This document shows positions 8,119 through 14,460 of a stretch of DNA of 34,598 nt, piece after piece. Position numbers and translations under genes: made by a program. A model generated the notes under the pieces. The model was not told where the DNA came from. It did not search any database and saw only the letters and a list, made by a program, of their open reading frames with translations. This DNA comes from Sulfitobacter sp. HI0040 (GTDB taxonomy: Bacteria > Pseudomonadota > Alphaproteobacteria > Rhodobacterales > Rhodobacteraceae): positions 1-34,598 of the forward strand of contig NZ_LWEX01000092.1 of the NCBI RefSeq assembly GCF_001634885.1, read 5' to 3'. Within the stretch, counting starts at the first letter, position 1. The number at the start of each line of letters is the position of its first letter.

Positions 8119-8379
8119 TCGCGGACAAAGGATAGCGGTTCGGTGCCCCGGCCGGTAACGCGGGGAATGAAGGGGCGGGCCTTACGGGCCGAACGGGTCA
8201 ACAAACGGTGCGAAATAGCACCCTACCCGGCGACATTAGGCAAGTTTTTCAAAACGATCCACAGTTTTGCGCTGTTGTCTTCACTGCCCGGCCCAGACGG
8301 TTGGACAAGTGTCGCACCCGCGCTAGGCTGGAACTGGTCGGGCCGCCTCGGTCCGTCCCGTGAATGATTGGACCTCGTT
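8119..8379. other. Divergent intergenic region of the ABC-like and caspase-like genes
   Basis: About 260 bp lie between the two divergent start codons. The stretch is GC-rich apart from a short T/A-rich segment around 8235-8275. I could not identify confident -35/-10 boxes, a palindromic operator or a small gene. Both promoters are presumed to lie here. Confidence 0.4.
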
Positions 8380-9996
8380 ATGCCCTGCGCGCGCAGACCT
8401 GTTCATCTCGCTTCCGTTCTCGCTTTCTGCCTACTGCCCCTCGGGGTCTCTGCGCAGGAGCGGCTGGCGCTTCTGTGGGATGCGGGTCCGGATGCCGAGC
8501 GGCTGGAAAGCGCACTCGGGCAGGCGGGCTATAGGGTCGAAGTCTTCACGCCGCCGTCCGCTTCCGGCCCCGATCCGGAGAAGCCGGCGGAGGCGGTGAT
8601 CACCCTTGCGCCCGCTGACGAGGCTGACGACAACGTCATTGCGCTGTTGACCATAGAGCCGGCTGAGAAGGATGAGACGGAGTCGGGGGATGGCTTCGAG
8701 GCGGATGCATCACCCGAGGAAGACATTGAAGTGGCGAAAGACAGCGCCGCCCCGGCTGAGGTTCTGCGCCCGCCCGGCAAGGGTCAGACAGATAGCGATC
8801 AAGCGGCTGATGCGAAAGGCGATGAAACCGTCGCACTGGAAAAGGTGCCGTCCCCGCCTGTGCGTACACCGCTCGAAAGGTTCACCTTCGATGCCGGGGC
8901 GGCGGATATCGTCCTGATCTACGCGCGGCTCGATGAGGGGGCGGAGCCGGGGCTGGAGCAACTTGTACATGCAGCGGAGCCTGCGCGGCAGGCGGGGGTC
9001 GTTCTGGCGCGGATCTGCGGCGATGAGCCGGTGTCGCTCGACCGGGATGTTTCTAGTGAGGGGCCGGGCCCGGTGGTGATGCAGGCAACGGGATGTGGCG
9101 CGGAAGATCCGGCGCAGGAAGAAGGCGGGGCAGCGGATGATCCGCTCGCCACGGCGCTGATTGCCGCGCTCGAAGAGAGTGGTCAGGAAGCGGGCATGGC
9201 CCTGCGGCAGCTTAGGGCCGCTCTGCCGGAAACACCCGGGCTGACGGGGGCGCTGCCGGATCTGCCGGTGTTTCTGGCGGCGCGCGACGGCAACAAACTG
9301 ATCCGCCCGCGGGACCCCCGTGCCGCGTGGGCCGCACTGGATGCGGACACTTTCGCCCCCATCGCCGCGCTGGCAGAAGAAGAGGAGGACCCCCGCGCCT
9401 TGCTCGCCCGCGCGTACACCCGGCTGAACACCACCGATCCCCGCTATGATCCTGCCGCAGCCGCCGGGGATCTGCGCGCAGCCTCCGCCGGCGGATCGGC
9501 AACGGCGGCCTATGAACTGGGCCGGCTCTTTGAAACCGGTGTCGGGGTGCCGCGTCACATTCCCCGGGCCGTTGCGCTCTATGAACAGGCGGCAAGCCGG
9601 GGCCACGGGGCCGCAGCCAGCGATCTGGGTTTTCTGCACATGGAGGGGGAGCTTGGGCTGACGGCGGATACCGAGACGGCGCAGCGGTTTTTCCGGCAGG
9701 CGGCAGACCTGGGGCATCCGCAGGCCATGTTCAGCGTCGCCACGATGATCGGCGAAGACGCCGCGACAGAAACGGACCCCGAGGAGGCGGCCGCCTATGT
9801 CTACCGGGGGTTGCGCCAAGGAACGGGCAGCATCTTCGACCTCGTGCGCGAGGATCCGCGTATTCTCAGGCGCACCGTGCGCTTGGCCCTGCAACGTCTT
9901 CTGGCGGCTGACGGGCTCTATGACGGGGCGATCGACGGGGCCGTGGGACCGCAGACGAAACAGGCGATTCGGCTGGCGCAGGGGCTCGAAGAATGA
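8380..9996 (+). CDS. Exported caspase-like, Sel1-repeat and peptidoglycan-binding protein
   Basis: This 538-residue protein starts at ATG 8380, which is preferred over the upstream in-frame TTG because it opens directly onto a signal peptide (HLASVLAFCLLPLGVSAQ, cleavage near Ala25). The mature N-terminus ERLALLWDAGPDAERLESAL and the segment about 175-300 resemble a metacaspase/C14 fold. That segment contains a YARLDEG stretch where a His-Gly site would be expected, and VVLARICGDEP near the Cys-strand position. The catalytic His is not seen, so it is probably a pseudo-protease. Residues about 60-165 are an acidic Ala/Pro/Glu-rich insert. Sel1-like repeats occupy about 355-460 (TAAYELGRLFETGVGVPRH). 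A PG_binding_1 motif closes the protein (LLAADGLYDGAIDGAVGPQT). It likely acts in the periplasm at the cell wall. The caspase assignment is my inference; the Sel1 and peptidoglycan parts are firmer. Confidence 0.75.
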   Translation: MPCARRPVHLASVLAFCLLPLGVSAQERLALLWDAGPDAERLESALGQAGYRVEVFTPPSASGPDPEKPAEAVITLAPADEADDNVIALLTIEPAEKDETESGDGFEADASPEEDIEVAKDSAAPAEVLRPPGKGQTDSDQAADAKGDETVALEKVPSPPVRTPLERFTFDAGAADIVLIYARLDEGAEPGLEQLVHAAEPARQAGVVLARICGDEPVSLDRDVSSEGPGPVVMQATGCGAEDPAQEEGGAADDPLATALIAALEESGQEAGMALRQLRAALPETPGLTGALPDLPVFLAARDGNKLIRPRDPRAAWAALDADTFAPIAALAEEEEDPRALLARAYTRLNTTDPRYDPAAAAGDLRAASAGGSATAAYELGRLFETGVGVPRHIPRAVALYEQAASRGHGAAASDLGFLHMEGELGLTADTETAQRFFRQAADLGHPQAMFSVATMIGEDAATETDPEEAAAYVYRGLRQGTGSIFDLVREDPRILRRTVRLALQRLLAADGLYDGAIDGAVGPQTKQAIRLAQGLEE

Positions 9997-10058
9997 CAGG
10001 CTGAGGCCGCCCTTCGGCCAATGCCGCAAGGGGTTGCACGGCCTGACCAAGAAGTTTG

Positions 10059-10074
10059 TTGCATTTATTTGCAA
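10059..10074. promoter_or_regulatory. Inverted repeat upstream of choX, possible operator
   Basis: TTGCA-TTTATT-TGCAA is a perfect 5-base inverted repeat with a 6-base AT spacer, 58 bases before the choX start codon. Its place in an AT-rich stretch upstream of a transporter operon suits a repressor site. No regulator gene adjoins choXWV, and the sequence does not match the BetI operator as I know it. Confidence 0.35.
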
Positions 10075-10131
10075 TTTGTCGCTTTGTTGTCTCGCCAGTC
10101 AATAAAAACCACAACCGGGAGTTTATCACTT

Positions 10132-11055
10132 ATGAACCGTTTGCTCGCAACTACCGCAATCGCGCTTTCCGTCGCCACCGGCGCCTGGGCCGCCGAATGC
10201 GAAGAAGTCACCTTCTCCGACGTCGGCTGGACGGACATCACCGCCACCACCGCCGCCGCCTCCGTCGTGCTGGACGCGCTGGGCTATGACACCGAAACCA
10301 AGATCCTGTCTGTGCCCGTCACCTATACCTCCATGGCTGCGGGCGACATCGATGTCTTCCTCGGCAACTGGATGCCGACCATGGAAGCCGACATCGCCCC
10401 CTACCGCGAGGACGGCACCGTCGACACCGTGCGCGCCAACCTTGAGGGCGCGAAGTACACGCTGGCCGTCAACAAGGCCGCAGCCGATTTGGGCATCACC
10501 AGCTTTGACGCCATCGCCGCCAATGCCGACGCACTCGACGGCAAGATCTATGGCATCGAGCCGGGCAACGACGGCAACCGCCTGATTCAGTCCATGATCG
10601 ACGACGATGCCTTTGGCCTGAAGGAATTCGAAGTGGTCGAATCCTCCGAGCAGGGGATGCTGGCGCAGGTCGCCCGTGCCAGCCGCAAGGACGAGCCGAT
10701 TGTCTTCCTCGGCTGGGAGCCGCACCCGATGAACGCCAACTTCGACCTGACCTACCTTGAGGGCGGCGACGACTTCTTCGGCCCCAACCTCGGCGGTGCG
10801 ACGGTCTATACCAACACCCGCGCAGGCTTTGCCGAAGAATGCCCGAACCTCGGCAAGCTGCTGAACAACATGGAGTTCACGCTGGCCATGGAAAACGAGA
10901 TCATGGGCAAGATCCTCGATGGCGGCATGGACCCCGAGGAAGCCGCGAAGGGCTGGATCAAGGCCAACCCCGAGGTGCTGGATACCTGGCTCGCCGGCGT
11001 CACCACCAAGGATGGCGATGACGCGGCCGAAGCCGCCAAGATGGCGCTGAAGTAA
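10132..11055 (+). CDS. choX: Choline ABC transporter periplasmic binding protein
   Basis: ChoX captures choline in the periplasm and delivers it to ChoWV for uptake, usually as glycine-betaine precursor or carbon source. The 307-residue protein starts at ATG 10132, preceded by GGGAG, and begins with a signal peptide (LLATTAIALSVATGAWA, cleavage near Ala20). Ligand residues known from Sinorhizobium meliloti ChoX appear with a constant offset of ten: Trp33 and Asp35 (FSDVGWTDITATT), Trp80 (GNWMPTM), Tyr109 (KYTLAVN), Asn146 (EPGNDGN) and Trp195 (GWEPHPMN). These would form the aromatic cage for the trimethylammonium group. A hairpin terminator separates it from choW, so choX is probably expressed above the membrane components. 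No betA/betB/betI genes are present here. Confidence 0.95.
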   Translation: MNRLLATTAIALSVATGAWAAECEEVTFSDVGWTDITATTAAASVVLDALGYDTETKILSVPVTYTSMAAGDIDVFLGNWMPTMEADIAPYREDGTVDTVRANLEGAKYTLAVNKAAADLGITSFDAIAANADALDGKIYGIEPGNDGNRLIQSMIDDDAFGLKEFEVVESSEQGMLAQVARASRKDEPIVFLGWEPHPMNANFDLTYLEGGDDFFGPNLGGATVYTNTRAGFAEECPNLGKLLNNMEFTLAMENEIMGKILDGGMDPEEAAKGWIKANPEVLDTWLAGVTTKDGDDAAEAAKMALK

Positions 11056-11076
11056 GAACGGCCCATAACGACGACC

Positions 11077-11111
11077 AAACGCGCCTGTCTCATCCGACAC
11101 GGGCGCGTTTT
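11077..11111 (+). terminator. Intrinsic terminator or attenuator between choX and choW
   Basis: AAACGCGCC (11077-11085) pairs with GGCGCGTTT (11102-11110). An inner TGTC/GACA stem extends the hairpin, and the 3' side ends in four T. It lies 22 bases after the choX stop and inside the operon, a common way to give the binding protein more transcript than the permease and ATPase. Confidence 0.8.
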
Positions 11112-11175
11112 CATATCGGGCAACGATAGATCAAGATACCAACAAGGTGCTGCGCAAGCAGGGGGACTAAGACAG

Positions 11176-12009
11176 ATGGACTGGCTGACGGAAAACAAGA
11201 TACCCATCGACGACATGGCGGAAAACGCCTTCAACTGGCTGCAGATACAGGGGGAGTGGTTCTTCGACGGGCTGTCGCTGGTGATGGAATACCTGATCGA
11301 GGCGATCCTCTGGGTTCTGCAGACCCCGCATCCGCTGATCATCATCGCCGCTTTCGCCGTGCTGACATGGGTGATCCAGCGGAACTGGAAAATCGTCGCC
11401 TTCGTGGTGCTGGGGTTCCTGTTCATCCTCAATCAGGATTACTGGGAGGAAACGACCGAAAGCCTGACGCTCGTGCTGTCGGCCTGCGTCGTCTGCATGG
11501 GCGTGGGCGTGCCCATCGGTATCGCCGCGGCGCATCGTCCCGGGCTCTATCGCTGGATGGCGCCCGTGCTCGACCTGATGCAGACGTTGCCTACCTTCGT
11601 CTACCTGATCCCGGCGATCGTCTTTTTCGGCATCGGCATGGTGCCGGGCCTTATCGCTACGGTGATTTTCGTGCTGCCCGCGCCGATCCGGCTGACGCAG
11701 CTTGGCATATCCTCGACGCCCAAGGCGCTGCTCGAAGCGGCGCAGGCCTTTGGCGCGCGGCCCCGGCAAACGCTGTGGAAGATCGAACTGCCCTATGCGT
11801 TGCCGCAGATCATGACCGGTCTCAACCAGACGATCATGCTGTCACTGTCCATGGTGGTGATCGCGGCGCTCGTGGGGGCCGACGGGCTTGGCGTGCCGGT
11901 GGTGCGCGCGCTCAACCAGGTCAACACAGGGCTGGGCTTTGAATCGGGCCTGATCATCGTGGTCGTGGCCATCATGCTGGACCGTATGCTGAGGGTGACG
12001 GGCAAATGA
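11176..12009 (+). CDS. choW: Choline ABC transporter permease
   Basis: ChoW is the membrane channel subunit of the choline importer, of the OpuAB/ProW-type BPD_transp_1 family. The 277-residue protein has an amphipathic N-terminus, hydrophobic segments near 55-95 and the permease core from about 95. This includes a TLPTFVYLIPAIVFFGIG segment and the EAA-type coupling loop EAAQAFGARPRQTLWKIELP, which docks on the ATPase. The start ATG 11176 follows an AGGGGG ribosome-binding site. It overlaps choV by four bases (ATGA). Length and order (X, W, V) match characterised choline systems. Confidence 0.93.
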   Translation: MDWLTENKIPIDDMAENAFNWLQIQGEWFFDGLSLVMEYLIEAILWVLQTPHPLIIIAAFAVLTWVIQRNWKIVAFVVLGFLFILNQDYWEETTESLTLVLSACVVCMGVGVPIGIAAAHRPGLYRWMAPVLDLMQTLPTFVYLIPAIVFFGIGMVPGLIATVIFVLPAPIRLTQLGISSTPKALLEAAQAFGARPRQTLWKIELPYALPQIMTGLNQTIMLSLSMVVIAALVGADGLGVPVVRALNQVNTGLGFESGLIIVVVAIMLDRMLRVTGK

Positions 12010-13022
12010 ACAACGCAGTTGAATTCGACAATGTGAGCATCGTCTTCGGCGACAAACCCGCCAAGGCGCTGCCACTGATGGACGCGGGCGAAGACCGCCC
12101 GGAGATTCAGGAAAAGACGGGGCAGGTGCTGGGCGTGCACAATTGCTCGGTCAACGTGGCCGAGGGCGAAATCCTCGTGCTCATGGGGCTTTCGGGGTCG
12201 GGCAAGTCCACCCTGCTGCGCGCGGTCAATGCGCTCAACCCCGTGGAGCGGGGCGAGGTGCGGGTAAACGACGGCGGCCGGATGGTCGATGTCACCCATG
12301 CCGACCCGAAGACCCTGCGCCATATCCGGCAGGAGCGGGTTTCGATGGTCTTCCAGCAGTTCGGCCTGCTTCCCTGGCGGACGGTGAGGGAGAATGTCGG
12401 CCTCGGGCTGGAGCTGATGGGCGTATCCGCCAAGGAGCGCGCCGAACGGGCCGACCGTCAGCTTGAGCTTGTGGGACTGAGCGACTGGGCCGACCGCAAA
12501 GTGGGTGACCTGTCGGGCGGGATGCAGCAGCGGGTGGGTCTTGCCCGCGCCTTCGTCACCGAAGCGCCGATCCTGCTGATGGACGAGCCCTTCTCCGCGC
12601 TGGATCCGCTGATCCGCACAAGGTTGCAGGACGAATTGCTGGACCTGCAGCGCGACCTGAAGCGGACGATCATCTTCGTCAGCCACGATCTCGACGAGGC
12701 CTTCAAACTGGGCGGGCGCATCGCGATCATGGAAGGCGGGCGGATCGTGCAATGCGGCACCCCGAGGGAGATTTTCTCCAACCCGGCATCGGACTACGTG
12801 GCCGATTTCGTCGCCAACATGAACCCGCTCGGCGTCCTGACCGCCCGCGACGTCATGGGCCCCGCCGCCAAGGGCCCGGGTGACACGGTGGCCGCCGAGA
12901 CCCCGGTGCGCGACCTGATCGAGCGGCTCTCGGGCGACAATGCCCAACTGCATGTCGGCGAGGGCGGGGCGATACTGGGCACGGTGAGCGCGCAGACCAT
13001 CGTGGACCGGTTGAAAAGCTGA
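12006..13022 (+). CDS. choV: Choline ABC transporter ATP-binding subunit
   Basis: ChoV powers choline import by ATP hydrolysis at the cytoplasmic face of ChoW. The 338-residue sequence shows Walker A GLSGSGKST (61-69), the Q-loop in MVFQQFGLLPW, signature LSGGM (169-173), Walker B ILLMDEPFSALD (189-200) and the switch histidine in VSHDLDEA. After about 280 comes a short CBS-like C-terminal region, as in ProV/OpuAA relatives, which may sense ionic strength. A roughly 20-residue insert near the N-terminus (KPAKALPLMDAGEDR) is typical of the ChoV subgroup. It is the last gene of the operon and is followed by a strong terminator. Confidence 0.94.
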   Translation: MNNAVEFDNVSIVFGDKPAKALPLMDAGEDRPEIQEKTGQVLGVHNCSVNVAEGEILVLMGLSGSGKSTLLRAVNALNPVERGEVRVNDGGRMVDVTHADPKTLRHIRQERVSMVFQQFGLLPWRTVRENVGLGLELMGVSAKERAERADRQLELVGLSDWADRKVGDLSGGMQQRVGLARAFVTEAPILLMDEPFSALDPLIRTRLQDELLDLQRDLKRTIIFVSHDLDEAFKLGGRIAIMEGGRIVQCGTPREIFSNPASDYVADFVANMNPLGVLTARDVMGPAAKGPGDTVAAETPVRDLIERLSGDNAQLHVGEGGAILGTVSAQTIVDRLKS

Positions 13023-13091
13023 GCCATGGGGGCGGCACGCCGTGGCCGTCGCCCCTTGTTTGACCCGTTGCGCAATTCGACAGGGGGGAGG

Positions 13092-13116
13092 GCGGCCAGG
13101 ACCGGGCCGCTTTTTT
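13092..13116 (+). terminator. Intrinsic terminator after choV
   Basis: GCGGCC (13092-13097) pairs with GGCCGC (13105-13110) across a 7-base loop and is followed by six T (13111-13116). It ends the choXWV transcript before the opposite-strand tRNA gene. Confidence 0.85.
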
Positions 13117-13157
13117 CGCAAGATGCGTTACCCCTGCCAGCGGCGCGCGTGCTGCCT

Positions 13158-13189
13158 GCCTCCGGCGGGGATTTTGAACCATTTGGAAG
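13158..13189. repeat. Copy 1 of a 32-base intergenic repeat
   Basis: The segment starts GCCTCCGGCGGGGATTTT and ends CCATTTGGAAG. It is identical at 31 of 32 positions to 18755-18786, 5.6 kb away. It lies in the gap between choV and tRNA-Thr. Similar 'CCTCCGGCGGGGAT' elements are, to my knowledge, common between genes of roseobacters. This copy lacks the downstream inverted arm that copy 2 has. Confidence 0.75.
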
Positions 13190-13257
13190 GGAGCGAGCGC
13201 GCGATGCCGGTTCGAGGTGCGGCGTCGGGAGGGTATCGGAAATAGAGGGGAGGTAGA

Positions 13258-13333
13258 TGGTGCCCCCACACGGACTCGAACCGCGGACCTACTGATTACA
13301 AATCAGTTGCTCTACCAGCTGAGCTATAGGGGC
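13258..13333 (-). tRNA. tRNA-Thr, anticodon UGU
   Basis: On the minus strand the 76-base cloverleaf is complete. The acceptor GCCCCTA (5') pairs with TGGGGGC (3'). The D arm contains AGCTCAGCTGGTAGAGC. The anticodon stem CTGAT/ATCAG encloses the loop TTTGTAA, giving anticodon TGT (reads ACA threonine codons). The T arm CGCGG-TTCGAGT-CCGTG follows. The discriminator A and CCA are encoded (13261-13258). It sits between the convergent choV terminator and the divergent 13461 gene; tRNA genes are common integration sites but no duplicated 3' end was seen in the window. Confidence 0.97.
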
Positions 13334-13354
13334 ACTGGGCGTCCGTTTAGGCGA

Positions 13355-13372
13355 TTGCACAAAGGCGTGCAA
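13355..13372. promoter_or_regulatory. Inverted repeat between tRNA-Thr and the 13461 gene
   Basis: TTGCAC-AAAGGC-GTGCAA is a perfect 6-base inverted repeat starting 22 bases beyond the 5' end of the tRNA gene. It could be an operator or a hairpin overlapping the tRNA promoter. No regulator is identified. Confidence 0.3.
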
Positions 13373-13460
13373 GAGGGGAAATCGGGGCATCTTTGGTGTT
13401 TTACACCCTTGTCCCAACCCTGTATTCAACAACGAACTTCCTGAAGGCGGATCGAGAAAC

Positions 13461-14336
13461 ATGCAGCTGGTTTTACATGCGGGCGTGCATTTCACCGAAG
13501 ACGAACGGTTACTGAAATGCCTGCTGCGCAACGTTGATGATTTCGCGGCGCGGGGTATCGTCGTGCCGGGGCCGGGCAGCTACCGGTCGCTCATTCGCGA
13601 CACGCTCAACGCCATGCACAAGACGCCCGCTTCCCCCGAGGCGCGGGAGGTGCTGCTGGACGCGATGCTGGACGATGCGCCCGCCGAACGGGTGATCCTG
13701 TCGGATGCCAACTTCTTTCGCACCCCGGCCACCGCCATGCAGGAGGGCATGCTCTATCCCGCCGCGCCGGTGCGGATGATGCGCATGTCGCAGCTTTTTC
13801 CCGAGGACCCGATCGAGTTGTTCTTCGCCATCCGCAACCCGGCGACGCTGTTGCCGGTCCTGCTGAAAGAGGCGCAGGATACCTCCGATGCGGCATTCTG
13901 GGGCGGGCGTGAACCGGCGGATGTGAAATGGTCCGAGACGATATCGCAGATCAGGGAAACCGCGCCCGATATCCCCATCACCGTCTGGTGCAACGAGGAT
14001 GCGCCGCTGATCTGGTCGCATATCCTGCGGGAGATCGCGGGCATCGGGTTTGACGAAAAGCTCATCGGGGGGTTCGATCTGCTGACCTCGATCATGTCCA
14101 ACGAGGGGGTGGAACGCTTCCGCGGCTACCTGTCGGCGCATCCCGATATTTCCGAAGTGCAGAAGCGCCGTGTGATCGCGGCCTTCCTAGACAAGTTCGC
14201 GCTCGATGAAGAGATCGAAGAGGAACTGGACATGCCCGGCTGGACGGAAGAGCTCGTCGCGGAGTTGACCGAAGTCTATGACGAGGATGTTCTGGCCATC
14301 CAACGGATTCCCGGCGTCACGGTGCTGACCCCCTGA
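13461..14336 (+). CDS. Uncharacterised protein with weak sulfotransferase-like N-terminus
   Basis: I do not recognise this 291-residue protein with confidence. It is cytoplasmic (no signal peptide or membrane segment) and acidic towards the C-terminus. The opening MQLVLHAGVHFTEDERLLKCLL is shaped like the 'LHIGxHKTGTTxLQ' P-loop of bacterial sulfotransferase-like proteins, but the Lys-Thr-Gly residues that bind the sulfate donor are replaced. Later segments (ILSDANFFR, IELFFAIRNPATLLPVLL, PITVWCNEDAPLIWSHIL) fit the alternating strand/helix layout of that fold. Catalysis by the usual mechanism is unlikely. The gene stands alone between tRNA-Thr and the catabolic operon. Start ATG 13461; Shine-Dalgarno weak. 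Confidence 0.6.
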   Translation: MQLVLHAGVHFTEDERLLKCLLRNVDDFAARGIVVPGPGSYRSLIRDTLNAMHKTPASPEAREVLLDAMLDDAPAERVILSDANFFRTPATAMQEGMLYPAAPVRMMRMSQLFPEDPIELFFAIRNPATLLPVLLKEAQDTSDAAFWGGREPADVKWSETISQIRETAPDIPITVWCNEDAPLIWSHILREIAGIGFDEKLIGGFDLLTSIMSNEGVERFRGYLSAHPDISEVQKRRVIAAFLDKFALDEEIEEELDMPGWTEELVAELTEVYDEDVLAIQRIPGVTVLTP

Positions 14337-14393
14337 CGATTTGACGGTTCGCGGGTTCGTTTGAAGTGCGACAATTTACTTTAAGGCTAAAAT

Positions 14394-14415
14394 ATTTTTT
14401 CTTGAAATAAAAAAT
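14394..14415. promoter_or_regulatory. AT-rich inverted repeat upstream of the catabolic operon, candidate MarR operator
   Basis: ATTTTTT (14394-14400) and AAAAAAT (14409-14415) form a perfect inverted repeat around CTTGAAAT, 45 bases before the first gene of the operon. The surrounding 14370-14415 is strongly AT-rich in otherwise GC-rich DNA, as expected for a promoter. A MarR regulator is encoded within the operon, so this is the best visible candidate for its binding site; an intrinsic terminator for the upstream gene is an alternative reading. Confidence 0.45.
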
Positions 14416-14460
14416 CAGCCGTTCTAGCCTTTCCCCGACGCTGTCGATGGGGGGCGCATC

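Noticed and set aside
6025-8367. A 780-codon open frame on the plus strand opposite the ABC-like gene
   Set aside because: It is antisense to a well-supported protein, has no recognisable domain, and is explained by GC-rich codon bias. Similar long antisense frames opposite the monooxygenase/reductase (14317-16668) and TDO/kynureninase (21474-23318) were rejected for the same reason.
8368-8379. TTG at 8368 as start of the caspase-like gene
   Set aside because: The ATG at 8380 is in frame and opens directly onto a normal signal peptide; the four extra residues add nothing.
10005-10019. Hairpin GGCCG-N5-CGGCC after the caspase-like gene as terminator
   Set aside because: The stem is perfect but short and not followed by a U-tract, so termination cannot be supported.
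10021-10131. N-terminal extension of choX starting at 10021
   Set aside because: The extension precedes the signal peptide, contains the promoter-like AT-rich region, and the ATG at 10132 has its own GGGAG ribosome-binding site.
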